DNA of 64,000 nucleotides, taken from contig NZ_CP100404.1 of NCBI RefSeq assembly GCF_024218775.1, positions 1,426,001 through 1,490,000 on the forward strand, in the 5' to 3' direction. The notes under the pieces were generated by a model. The model ran no database searches. It had not been told where the DNA came from and saw only the letters and a list, made by a program, of their open reading frames with translations. This document shows, piece after piece, positions 17,993 to 26,221 of this stretch. The stretch's first letter is position 1; the number at the start of each line of letters is the position of its first letter. This stretch comes from Haloarcula marina (lineage in GTDB: Archaea; Halobacteriota; Halobacteria; Halobacteriales; Haloarculaceae). The position numbers and the translations under genes are program-made.

Positions 17993-19456
17993 TCACTCGG
18001 CCGCGGCGAACTGCCGCTGTACCCACGTTCTGCTGTCGAGGGCGGCGACACTGGCCTGCAGTCGGGCGAGTCTGTCGCGGCGCTCGGCGTCGTCGAGTTC
18101 CAGCGCCCGTTCGAGCGTCGACGCGATTTCGGCCACGTCGTGCGGATTGACCATGAGTGCGCCGTCGAGTTGGGTGGCCGCCCCCGCGAGTTCGCTCAGC
18201 ACGAGCGTTCCAGTATCCTCGACGCAGGCCGCCGGGTACTCGTGGGCGACGAGATTCATCCCGTCGCGGTGCGGCGTCACGAGGGCCACGGCGGCGGCGC
18301 GATACAGTCCCACAAGCGTCTCCATGTCGAAGTTCTGTTCGGTGTAAGCGATGGGTTGCCAGTCGTCGGTCCCGTACGTCTCGTTGACGCGATTGACTTC
18401 GTCGAGGACGTCCTGCCGGTAGCGGCGGTAGGTCGGGATGCCTTCGCGCGTGCGACTCCCCTTCTGGACGTAGGTGAACGCTCCTCGGAGGTCCGGACGG
18501 CGGTCCCAGAGGTGGTCGAGCGCCGCGATTCGCTCGAGAATTCCCTTCGAGTAGTCGAGGCGCTCGACGCCGAGGACGAGTCGAATCGACGGGTGAGCCA
18601 TGCCGTCGTCGAGGACGCGTCGGCGGACGGCGTCCGTATCGACGGTCTTGGCCAGGCCCTCGACGCCGTCGACGTCGATACCCAGCGGATTCGCGAGGGC
18701 GCGCGTCTCGGTCCCCTTGTACGAGACGACGCCGCTGTCTCGGTCGACCGACGCTTCGGGGAGCGTGGCCGCGACACAGCGGAGGAACTGCGCGGCGTAC
18801 ATCTCGGTGTGGAAGCCGACGACGTTACACGCCAGCATCCCGTCGAGCAGTTCCGCGCCGTGGGGGCAGTGTTCGAACACCGACGGCGCGGGCCACGGAA
18901 TGTGCCAGAAGTGATGCAGGGTCGCGTCGGGACGGGCCGACCGCACCGCTCGGGGAGCCAGGCCGAAGTGGTAGTCCTGAAACCACACGAGTTCGTCGGC
19001 GTCGGTGACGCTCCTGACGGCCTCCGCGAACCGGTCGTTGACCGCCCGGTACTGCTCCCAGAACGACGGCGCGGCCCAGATTCGCCCGGTGTCCTCGTGA
19101 CACAGCGGCCACAGCACTTGGTTCGAGTAGCCGTGGTAGTAGCCTTCGACGGCCGCGTCCGAGAGCGGAACCCGTTTGAGGTTGTAGCCGTCCTCGCCCG
19201 GCGGGACGGTGACGACGCCGTCCTCGGCGACGGCCATGTCGGCGTCACCGCTGGCCCACGCGACCCACGTCCCGCCCGTGACCTGCAGTAAGGGGTCGAG
19301 CGCGCTCGTCACGCCCCCGGCGGCCGAGGAGACGGTCACGTCTCGCTCTCCGATTTCGCCCTCGACCGGCCCTGTAGTCCACTCGTGGGTGTAGGGTTGT
19401 CGATTCGTGACCACGACCAGCGAATCGGGGAGAGCCTCGGTGCTCGGGAGTTCCAT
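17993..19456 (-). CDS. otsA: Trehalose-6-phosphate synthase (GT20)
   Basis: About 487 aa. It makes trehalose 6-phosphate from a nucleotide sugar and glucose 6-phosphate. Family motifs are clear: VVVTNRQPY, AAGGVTSAL, WFQDYHFGLAP, FWHIPWPAP, VERLDYSKGI and TPHRDGMNLVAHEY. ATG 19456 gives a family-like N-terminus (MELPSTEAL); an in-frame ATG at 19528 would add 24 basic residues but fits the TATA spacing better, so the true start is uncertain. No trehalose phosphatase (otsB) is adjacent. Confidence 0.92.
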   Translation of the reverse strand: MELPSTEALPDSLVVVTNRQPYTHEWTTGPVEGEIGERDVTVSSAAGGVTSALDPLLQVTGGTWVAWASGDADMAVAEDGVVTVPPGEDGYNLKRVPLSDAAVEGYYHGYSNQVLWPLCHEDTGRIWAAPSFWEQYRAVNDRFAEAVRSVTDADELVWFQDYHFGLAPRAVRSARPDATLHHFWHIPWPAPSVFEHCPHGAELLDGMLACNVVGFHTEMYAAQFLRCVAATLPEASVDRDSGVVSYKGTETRALANPLGIDVDGVEGLAKTVDTDAVRRRVLDDGMAHPSIRLVLGVERLDYSKGILERIAALDHLWDRRPDLRGAFTYVQKGSRTREGIPTYRRYRQDVLDEVNRVNETYGTDDWQPIAYTEQNFDMETLVGLYRAAAVALVTPHRDGMNLVAHEYPAACVEDTGTLVLSELAGAATQLDGALMVNPHDVAEIASTLERALELDDAERRDRLARLQASVAALDSRTWVQRQFAAAE

Positions 19457-19550
19457 CTTCGAGTTGTTGTCGCTTTTCCATCTTGAGCCTGTCGCGTGGC
19501 TGGTACGTAACTGGGCAACCGCAATCATGCAGGTGGCAGTAAGAGAAAGC

Positions 19551-19556
19551 TTATAC
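19551..19556 (-). promoter_or_regulatory. Probable TATA box of otsA
   Basis: The minus strand reads GGTATAAGC here. It is 23-28 nt upstream of the in-frame ATG at 19528 and about 95-100 nt upstream of the ATG at 19456, so it favours either a leaderless longer protein or a leader of about 70 nt. Confidence 0.55.
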
Positions 19557-19582
19557 CGTAGGCGTCAATAAGTTATCTTGAC

Positions 19583-19630
19583 AGCCGAAAGGGCACCCGG
19601 GTAGGGGTACACGGACGTGCCACTTCGGCT
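19583..19630. other. Imperfect hairpin between otsA and mptE
   Basis: AGCCGAAAGGGCAC at 19583-19596 is complementary to GTGCCACTTCGGCT at 19617-19630 (12 of 14 positions), with a 20-nt GC-rich loop. It lies between two divergent promoters and does not overlap either start codon, so it could be an operator or a small structured RNA. Confidence 0.5.
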
Positions 19631-19669
19631 CAACCCGGTTTATCTGGACGTTATTCGGTAGTCACAGCT

Positions 19670-20365
19670 ATGAACTTCGACACGTGGGAGCCGGTGTACG
19701 AGCGCATCCTCGCCGACTTCGGCTACGACCGCGCCGGTGACGAACGGGCGCGGGACGTGCTCGGCGTGATACTCGAATCAACCGCGACCTACGAGCCGCG
19801 GGCCCTCGGTATCGAGGGGCAAACCGTCGCCGTCGTCGGGGCCGGACCGTCCGTCGAGGACGAGGCGGACCGGGCGGCCGACGCAGACATCGTCGTGGCG
19901 GCCTCGACGGCCGCCGATAGGCTTCGAGCAGTCGGTGTCCGGGTCGACTGCATGGTCACCGACCTCGACAAGAACGCCGAAACGGGGGCCGAACTCACTC
20001 GGTCGGGGACGCCCGTACTTGTCCACGCACACGGCGACAACGTCCCGGCCGTCGAGGCGTTCGTCCCGACGTACGACCCGGCGTTCGTCGTGCCGACGAC
20101 GCAGGCCGCGCCGACCGACGCGGTCCACGATTTCGGGGGATTCACCGACGGCGACCGCGCGGCCTTTTTCGCCGACCACTTCGGCGCCGACGGCCTCGTC
20201 TTCGTCGGGTGGGACTTCGACGACCCGAGCGTCGACCCCGAGAAGCGACAGAAACTCCGGTGGGCCGAGCGGTTGCTGTACTGGCTTGAACGGCGACGCG
20301 GCGAGCGGTTCGCGATTCTGGACGGCCGTCGGGACGGCATCGACCCGATAGACGGGCCGGACTGA
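19670..20365 (+). CDS. mptE: 6-hydroxymethyl-7,8-dihydropterin pyrophosphokinase, MptE-like
   Basis: A 231-aa protein of the archaeal DUF115/MptE family, which replaces bacterial FolK and supplies the pterin diphosphate for dihydropteroate synthase. Visible hallmarks are the nucleotide-binding VAVVGAGPSVE near residue 52, DCMVTDLDKN near residue 100 and FVGWDFDDP near residue 180. A TATA word TTTAT at 19639-19643 is 27-31 nt upstream of the ATG. FolP-like and DHFR genes lie 4-6 kb downstream. Confidence 0.85.
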   Translation: MNFDTWEPVYERILADFGYDRAGDERARDVLGVILESTATYEPRALGIEGQTVAVVGAGPSVEDEADRAADADIVVAASTAADRLRAVGVRVDCMVTDLDKNAETGAELTRSGTPVLVHAHGDNVPAVEAFVPTYDPAFVVPTTQAAPTDAVHDFGGFTDGDRAAFFADHFGADGLVFVGWDFDDPSVDPEKRQKLRWAERLLYWLERRRGERFAILDGRRDGIDPIDGPD

Positions 20366-20392
20366 GCGCACCGACCGTCGCGACAGTGAGCG

Positions 20393-21391
20393 TCAGGGCG
20401 CGAGTACGTCGATAGTCGCGTCGATGGCCTCGCGGTCGGCCGCGCGGGGGAACGAAACGTTGATGGCGTCGACGCCGTCGATACCCTCGAACCGGTCGAT
20501 GTGGTCCAGACACTCCTCGGGCGTGCCCGCGACGGCGATGGCGTCCAGCAGGTCGTCGCCGATAGCTTCGGTGGCGGCGTCTTGCTCGCCGGAGGCCCAC
20601 TTCTCGGCGACTTCGTAGGCCGTGTCCTCGTACCCCTGCCGGGCCAGCGCGTCCCGGTAGTAGGTACCCATCCCGCCGATGTAGAAGGCGACGTGCTGAC
20701 GGGTCAACTCGCGTGCCCGCTCTCGGTCTTCGAGGGCACAGCAGGGTAAGGAGAGCGTGACTCGCTGTTCCGAACGGTCGCGGTCACCCAGTTCCGTTCC
20801 GCGGGTGAAGTCTTCGAGGCGGTCTTCGAGGCCGTCGGCGGTCAGCAACAGTGCGTGCCACCCGTCGGCGAATCGCCCGGCGAGTTCGACCGACTTCGGG
20901 CCGAGACCCCCCGCGTCGACGGGCGGGACCGGGTCCGGCGGGTCACAGCGCAGGCGGAACCCCGACAGTTGGAAGATGTCGCCGTCGTAGTTCACCGTCT
21001 CGCCCGAGAGCACCTGCTTGACGACGTCGATAGTCTCACGGGTCCGACGGAGCGGTCGCTCGAAGTCCACGCCGTGCCACCCCTCGATGACGATGGGGCC
21101 GGAGGGACCGACGCCGAGGCGGAGTCGCCCGTCCGAGACCTCTTGGAGCGTCGCGGCGGTCTGCCCGACGAGCGCGGGCGACCGCGAGTAGACGTTCATC
21201 ACGGAGGTCCCGATACCCACGTCGTCGGTGTGTTCGGCGATGCTCGTGAGCGTCGTGACGGCGTCTCGGCCCCACGTCTCGGGCAACCAGACGCGCTCGT
21301 AGCCGTGGTCTTCGGCCAGTTGACTCATCCCGACGAGCGTCTCCACCGAGGGTTGGGCGGCGACCGGGAGGTAGACGTCTCTGACCGTCAT
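20393..21391 (-). CDS. F420-dependent LLM-class oxidoreductase
   Basis: A 332-aa TIM-barrel flavin/F420 enzyme of the luciferase-like monooxygenase superfamily. The start at 21391 gives MTVRDVYLPVAAQPS. Typical segments include YERVWLPETWGRD, GIGTSVMNVYSRSPALVGQTAATL and GRLRLGVGPSGP. Haloarchaea make coenzyme F420 and have a lineage-specific family of this type. The substrate is unknown. It converges on mptE. Confidence 0.85.
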   Translation of the reverse strand: MTVRDVYLPVAAQPSVETLVGMSQLAEDHGYERVWLPETWGRDAVTTLTSIAEHTDDVGIGTSVMNVYSRSPALVGQTAATLQEVSDGRLRLGVGPSGPIVIEGWHGVDFERPLRRTRETIDVVKQVLSGETVNYDGDIFQLSGFRLRCDPPDPVPPVDAGGLGPKSVELAGRFADGWHALLLTADGLEDRLEDFTRGTELGDRDRSEQRVTLSLPCCALEDRERARELTRQHVAFYIGGMGTYYRDALARQGYEDTAYEVAEKWASGEQDAATEAIGDDLLDAIAVAGTPEECLDHIDRFEGIDGVDAINVSFPRAADREAIDATIDVLAP

Positions 21392-21535
21392 CCGCGAATC
21401 ACTCGTGTCGGTTCCGACATGGCCCGGTCTGGGTCCGCGCGTGGCATAAACCCACAGGCGCGTCGGCGCGAGGGCGTTGAAACGCATTTCAACAGCCCGC
21501 TCGTTCTTTTCCGTTCGCGGGCCGTAGGTCGACCC

Positions 21536-22216
21536 ATGCCGTTCGACCCAGCGCGGGTGACGACAGTCACCTTCGACTCCTACAGCACCATCGTCGACGT
21601 CGAGGCGGCCGAGGAGGCACTCGCGGACCGCGTTCCGGACCCCGAGCCGGTATCGCGGTTGTGGCGCTCTCGCTCGCTCGCCTACACCTTTATCGCCAAC
21701 GCCGTCGACGCGTACAAGCCCTTCTACGAGATGAACCGCGACGCGTTGCAGTACGCGCTGGACGCCCACGGGGTCGCCCTCTCGACCGACGAACGCGACG
21801 AGATTCTGGCCGTCTACCACGAACTCGACGTGTTCGACGACGTGCGCGAGGGGATGAACCGACTCTACGACGCCGGGTACGACCTCTACGTCGTCTCGAA
21901 CGGGAACCCCGAGATGCTGGCGTCGATGCTCGACCACGCGGGCATCGGAGGCCTCGTCGAAGACACCGTCAGCGCCGACGAGATTCGGACGTTCAAGCCC
22001 GACGCCGAGTTGTACCGCCACGCCGCCGCCCGAACGGGGACGCCGATAGACGAGATAGCCCACGTCTCGGCGGCGTACTTCGACGTGTACGGCGCGATGC
22101 ACGCCGGGATGCAGGGCGTGTGGGTCGACCGCGACGGCGGGCCGTGGGACTCCTTCGCCGGGGAACCGGACCTGACGATTTCGTCGTTCCACGACCTCCG
22201 CGAGAAACTGGTCTAA
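21536..22216 (+). CDS. HAD-superfamily hydrolase, haloacid dehalogenase type II-like
   Basis: A 226-aa protein. Motif I is TFDSYSTIVDV with the nucleophile Asp14; motif II is VVSNGNPEML; the lysine motif is FKPDAELY; and the C-terminal segment HVSAAYFDVYGAMHAGM occupies the motif III-IV position of type II dehalogenases. It could be a dehalogenase or a phosphatase. Two genes away lies a GpgS-like sugar-phosphate-forming enzyme, so a phosphatase role is possible but unproven. Confidence 0.82.
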   Translation: MPFDPARVTTVTFDSYSTIVDVEAAEEALADRVPDPEPVSRLWRSRSLAYTFIANAVDAYKPFYEMNRDALQYALDAHGVALSTDERDEILAVYHELDVFDDVREGMNRLYDAGYDLYVVSNGNPEMLASMLDHAGIGGLVEDTVSADEIRTFKPDAELYRHAAARTGTPIDEIAHVSAAYFDVYGAMHAGMQGVWVDRDGGPWDSFAGEPDLTISSFHDLREKLV

Positions 22217-23238
22217 TCGCCGGCCGTCCCCTCGGACGCCCGTTCCAACGCTCTGAGGCGTGTTATCCGCTCCTCGGTCGACGGATGTGTCGCTTCCAGG
22301 GCGGCGACGAGTTCGCGGTAGCGCTTCCGGGCCGACCAGAATACCGGCGGGCGATTCCGCGAGCGGTCGTAGTCGACGCGGCGTTCGTCGGTCGGCGGGA
22401 CCACGCCGAAGGCCGCCTCTCCGAGCGCCCGAACGTCGGTCTCGGGGCCGGATTCGGCGTCGCGCAACCGTTCGAGCGCCGTCGCGAGGGCGGCCGGGTC
22501 CCCGGTGATAGCAACGGCCCCGCTGTCGGCGTAGCGCTCGCGGGTCCGTGAGAGCCACGCGACGAGCATCGCACTCAGCGCGGCCGCCACGAGTTCGGGG
22601 ACGGTCCGCTCGTAGTCGGCCTGGCTCCGGGTCGCCTCGTCCAGCAAGAACAGCGGCTTCGATGCCAGCGTCAGCACGGCGGCGTCCCGGTTCTTCAGGT
22701 GTGCAATCTCGTGGGCGACCACGGCACGGCGCTCCGCCTCGGTCAGCGTCTCGAGGGCGCGTCGTGAGACGACGAGCGTCGAGTCCGAGGGCCGGAGACC
22801 GACGGTCATCGCACCGCCGACGGCCGCGTCGGTCAGCACCACGTCGGGTGGCTGGCAGTCGGCCTGCTGTGCCAATCGCTCGACGGTGCGGACCAGTTCC
22901 CGACCGTCGGCTGAGTCGGGCCGCTCCGTGGGCATCCCCGAGAGCACGGTTCCGTCGGCCGACAGCGACGCCCCGAAAACGTTCGAGACGACGACACCGG
23001 TCCAGACGACCGTCAGAAGGGTGAACGCGACGGCCCACCACATCGGTGAAATCGTCGGCATCGAGGCCACCGACGAGACGAGCGCGTCGACCGCAATCGC
23101 GAGTACCACCAGCGTCGCGGTACTCAGAAAGAGGGCGACGACGAGCACCACGGCGGGAACCACCAACAGCACGGCCACGAACACCGCGAGGACGGCGAGC
23201 ATTCGGAGATGCACCGAACGCCACGTGGCTGTGTCCAT
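22213..23238 (-). CDS. M48 (HtpX-like) membrane zinc metalloprotease
   Basis: A 341-aa protein with two N-terminal hydrophobic regions (about residues 10-55 and 64-90), then a protease domain with the zinc motif HEIAH at residues 176-180 and the downstream RERYADSGAV segment that supplies the third ligand. HtpX-type proteases degrade damaged membrane proteins. The stop overlaps the HAD gene stop by 4 nt (convergent). Confidence 0.88.
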   Translation of the reverse strand: MDTATWRSVHLRMLAVLAVFVAVLLVVPAVVLVVALFLSTATLVVLAIAVDALVSSVASMPTISPMWWAVAFTLLTVVWTGVVVSNVFGASLSADGTVLSGMPTERPDSADGRELVRTVERLAQQADCQPPDVVLTDAAVGGAMTVGLRPSDSTLVVSRRALETLTEAERRAVVAHEIAHLKNRDAAVLTLASKPLFLLDEATRSQADYERTVPELVAAALSAMLVAWLSRTRERYADSGAVAITGDPAALATALERLRDAESGPETDVRALGEAAFGVVPPTDERRVDYDRSRNRPPVFWSARKRYRELVAALEATHPSTEERITRLRALERASEGTAGD

Positions 23239-23287
23239 AGCTCGTGGGCGAAGCGGAGTGAAATAAAACCGCCCGTCAGCCCCGTCG

Positions 23288-24394
23288 TCAGTCGTCCGCC
23301 CGGTCGACCGCTGGCTGTGAGGGTCGCGTGACCTCCACGACCGCCGAAGGCGGAAGGTCGGTGTCGGCCCACGCGGGCAATCGTGTGTCGGGTCCGGGGC
23401 GTCGGATACCGGAGCGATAGGCGTCCACCTGTTCCCGTTCTGCCGCCGGGTCGTACTCCAGTCCGTTGAACGCCGCGTCCGCGGCGTACTGCTCGACGAG
23501 TCGCTCGCCTGCCTTGATGTACGCCGTCGGAAGCGTCTTGTAGTCCGGGTCGACGCCTGCGCCTTCGACGGCCCGGAAGAGGGCTTCGCCGACCTGTTCG
23601 GACATCGTCGAGAGGCCGCCGCGGCCGCCGACGGGCTTGTGGTCGTGCTGGTGCAGGCCCAGATCGACCTGTGCCGTGCCGTCGGCGCCGACCACGTCGA
23701 ACGCCTCGCCGAGCATCCCGATTTCGAGGCCCCACGCCCGCTGAGCGCGGATTCGACGGGCGGCGTCGGCGGTGAACGCGAACTCGCCCGCGAGCGGGTA
23801 GCGGAACGACGCGAGGTAGTGGACGAACGGGTGGTGGTGTCGGTCTTCGAGCGCGCGGACCAGCGGCGCGACGAACAGGCGAACGAGGCGGCCGTACAAC
23901 TGTCGGTCCTCGACGCGGGCGTAGTACCCCTTCACGAAGTCGTGGTCCATCGCGAGCGGTGCGAGCAGTCGCGGGACCGTCGCCGCCGAGTAGGTGGTCG
24001 CGTCGGCGTCGTGGACGGCGACGTAGTCGGCCCGCGCCGCGGCGACGCCCAGGCCAAGCCACACGTCTCGCCCTTTGCCAGTTTCCCCCGCAAGGCCGTG
24101 GTTCTCCAGCAGGGTGTCGAGTTCCGGGGCGTCACACCACAGGGCCGTCACGGAGAGGTCGTACTCGGCAACCCACTCGCGGAACGCCGCGACCACGTCG
24201 GCCGGTGCGCGGAGTGGCACGACAACCTCGGCGGGACCGACGGTAGCGAGGGGGTCGAAGACGTAGTCTGGCGTGACCGCGTCGACCGTCTCACCGGCGA
24301 TGGGGACGACGACGGCGCTGTCGTCGACCGGCGCGTCTGGCGTCGGGTCGGTCAGGTCGTGCAGCGTCGTGATGCGCTCCTGTGCGTAATCCAT
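23288..24394 (-). CDS. Glycosyltransferase, glucosyl-3-phosphoglycerate synthase-like
   Basis: A 368-aa protein of the GT-A fold with the metal-binding DAD in YVAVHDADATTYS. The KGRDVWLGLG segment, KGYYARVEDRQLYGRLVRLFVAPLV and the LAGEFAFTADAARRIR block resemble glucosyl/mannosyl-3-phosphoglycerate synthases (GT81/GT78), which start synthesis of glucosylglycerate-type solutes. The ATG overlaps the folP stop by one base (24394), so it is expressed with folP. No cognate phosphatase is adjacent. Confidence 0.75.
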   Translation of the reverse strand: MDYAQERITTLHDLTDPTPDAPVDDSAVVVPIAGETVDAVTPDYVFDPLATVGPAEVVVPLRAPADVVAAFREWVAEYDLSVTALWCDAPELDTLLENHGLAGETGKGRDVWLGLGVAAARADYVAVHDADATTYSAATVPRLLAPLAMDHDFVKGYYARVEDRQLYGRLVRLFVAPLVRALEDRHHHPFVHYLASFRYPLAGEFAFTADAARRIRAQRAWGLEIGMLGEAFDVVGADGTAQVDLGLHQHDHKPVGGRGGLSTMSEQVGEALFRAVEGAGVDPDYKTLPTAYIKAGERLVEQYAADAAFNGLEYDPAAEREQVDAYRSGIRRPGPDTRLPAWADTDLPPSAVVEVTRPSQPAVDRADD

Positions 24395-25572
24395 TATGTG
24401 TCGAGTGCCTCGCGGACGGGGTCGAACTCGGCCGTCTCGGGCAGGTGGTCGGCCAGCGAGTCGAGAGCGTCGCGGCGGCCTCCCAGCAGGAGACTCCCGT
24501 CGCCGGGCCGAACGACTGCACCGGCCGTCGCGGCGGCGTCGACGAGTACGTCCACGCTCGCGGGGTCGAGGCCGCTCACTTCGAACACCCGGCCGACGAA
24601 CGGGCGGCCGTCAGCGCTGTTCGCGCCGATGCGTTCGAGGTGGCGCGCTACGTCGCCGGTCGCCCGTACGTCGAGTTCGCTTACCGCTACGTCGTCTTCG
24701 ACGCTGGTCCCGCGCTCGGTGAACGCGCCGCCGATGGCCGCGGCGTCGACAGTCTCCGTCACGTCGTGGGTGCGGACGACGTGTGCGCCGCGTTCGATAG
24801 CCATCGACGTGGCGGCGAGACTGACCGGTAGCGCGTCCTCCGTCGAGCGGTCGGCGAGGTCACGGAGGAAGTTCTTACGGTTGATGGAGACGAGTATCGG
24901 GAGACCGAAGCCGCGGAACTCCCGGAGGCGGCGGAACGTCGCCCGGTCGTCTTCGAGCGTCTTGCGCTCGCTCCACCCGCCGAAGGCCGGGTCGACGATG
25001 GTCTTCTCGGTGAAGCCGTTCTGCTTCAGCGCCTCGTACACCTTATCGACGTAGTCGGCTTGCTCGGCCCATTCGGGCGACCGAGTTTCGCCCCAGTCCA
25101 CGTCGTCGACGGCCCCGGGGCGCGCGAGGTCAGGGGGACTCGCCATCTTCCCGACGGCCACGTCGTACTCCCGGCAGACGTCCGGCATCTCGGGGTCGGC
25201 GAAGCCGCAGATGTCGTTGACCATGTCGAACCCGGCGTCGATGGCCGCCTCGGCGACTTCGGCGTAGCGCGTCTCGATGGAGAATATCGCGTCGCCGCTG
25301 ACAGAGTGGATGGCGTCGACGGCCGTATCGAGGCGGTCGAGTTCCTCCTCGGCCGAGAGCACGTCGAGGCGCTTGTTGGCCGATTCGAGGCCCACGTCGA
25401 CGATGTCCGCGCCCTCGCCGACGAGTTCCTCGTCGACGTAGGCCGCCGCCTCGCTCGCGTCGTTGTAGACGGACGGTTTGTAGGGGGACTCGCTGCTGAC
25501 GTTCAACACTCCCATGATTCGCGGTGGCCGGTCGTCACCGATTTCGAGGCCCGCCGCGTCTACCCTTCGCAT
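24394..25572 (-). CDS. folP: Dihydropteroate synthase-like protein (divergent)
   Basis: A 392-aa TIM-barrel protein. Dihydropteroate synthase hallmarks are recognisable: IMGVLNVSSES near residue 20, DMVNDICGFADPEMP, VDPAFGG, INRKNFL and RTHDV. Several are altered from bacterial enzymes: TPDSFSDG is replaced by SSESPYKP, and the ESTRPG loop reads ESANKR. About 110 C-terminal residues exceed the usual 280-aa length. It may be the haloarchaeal DHPS or a DHPS-related paralogue. Confidence 0.75.
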   Translation of the reverse strand: MRRVDAAGLEIGDDRPPRIMGVLNVSSESPYKPSVYNDASEAAAYVDEELVGEGADIVDVGLESANKRLDVLSAEEELDRLDTAVDAIHSVSGDAIFSIETRYAEVAEAAIDAGFDMVNDICGFADPEMPDVCREYDVAVGKMASPPDLARPGAVDDVDWGETRSPEWAEQADYVDKVYEALKQNGFTEKTIVDPAFGGWSERKTLEDDRATFRRLREFRGFGLPILVSINRKNFLRDLADRSTEDALPVSLAATSMAIERGAHVVRTHDVTETVDAAAIGGAFTERGTSVEDDVAVSELDVRATGDVARHLERIGANSADGRPFVGRVFEVSGLDPASVDVLVDAAATAGAVVRPGDGSLLLGGRRDALDSLADHLPETAEFDPVREALDT

Positions 25573-25620
25573 ATCTAGCGCGTAGGACTGGGTACTGTAA
25601 GCGTTGGCGGTTGCGGCGGC

Positions 25621-26121
25621 CTACTCTGTCGTCCCGTCATCGGGTGAAAGCGGGTTCTCGTGGGCGTACTCGACGACTTCGAACTCGTCGTAGGACTCGC
25701 GGTCGGTCACCGACCAGTCCGTCCCGAGGTACGGGAAGACGCGACTGGCGACTTTCGTTTCGGGCAGTTCCGAGACGAGCGCGCGGTGGGCGTAGGGGAG
25801 GAACATCGCGTACACCGACTGGCCGCCGATAATGTAGCCCGTCGAGTCGCGGGCGGTGACGGCGTCGACGGCGTCGGCCACCGTCGAGACGAACGTCGCG
25901 TTCTCTGCGTCGTACTCGTCGGGACTGCCGGTGACGACCACGGGGTGGGTCCCGCGAACGTCGGTCATCCCCGCCCACGTCTTCCGGCCGACGACGACCG
26001 GATGCCCGGCGACTCGCTCTTTGTACTGCCGTTCGTCCTCGTCGTAGTGCCACGGAATCGTCTCGCCGTCGCCGATTGCGCCCGTCTTCGCGACACCGGC
26101 GATGCACACGAGTTCGACCAT
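25621..26121 (-). CDS. folA: Dihydrofolate reductase
   Basis: A 166-aa enzyme that reduces dihydrofolate to tetrahydrofolate with NADPH. Family motifs: IGDGETIPWHY (substrate site with the conserved Trp), VVVGRKTW, and GYIIGGQSVYAMFLPY (cofactor glycine pair). The TATA word CTTTATC lies 24-30 nt upstream of the ATG. Thymidylate synthase, often its neighbour, is not present here. Confidence 0.93.
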   Translation of the reverse strand: MVELVCIAGVAKTGAIGDGETIPWHYDEDERQYKERVAGHPVVVGRKTWAGMTDVRGTHPVVVTGSPDEYDAENATFVSTVADAVDAVTARDSTGYIIGGQSVYAMFLPYAHRALVSELPETKVASRVFPYLGTDWSVTDRESYDEFEVVEYAHENPLSPDDGTTE

Positions 26122-26140
26122 GGTGGCGCGTTCGGCCCGC

Positions 26141-26150
26141 CCTGATAAAG
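26141..26150 (-). promoter_or_regulatory. TATA box of the dihydrofolate reductase gene
   Basis: The minus strand reads CTTTATCAGG, 20-29 nt upstream of the start codon at 26121, the spacing expected for a leaderless archaeal mRNA. Confidence 0.6.
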
Positions 26151-26190
26151 CCGCTGTCCTCGGCGCAGCAGAGGACGCGTGACTGGCAGT

Positions 26191-26198
26191 TTTATTTA
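26191..26198 (+). promoter_or_regulatory. TATA box of the phosphotransferase gene
   Basis: TTTATTTA lies 24-31 nt upstream of the GTG at 26222 and supports that unusual start codon as the first codon of a leaderless transcript. Confidence 0.65.
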
Positions 26199-26221
26199 CC
26201 CCTCTCGCCTAGCCGGTCGTA

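Noticed and set aside
20393-23224. One 943-codon minus-strand frame joining the F420 enzyme with upstream DNA
   Set aside because: Only residues from 21391 downward form a recognised protein; the N-terminal extension is Arg-rich and crosses the HAD and M48 genes in the wrong frame.
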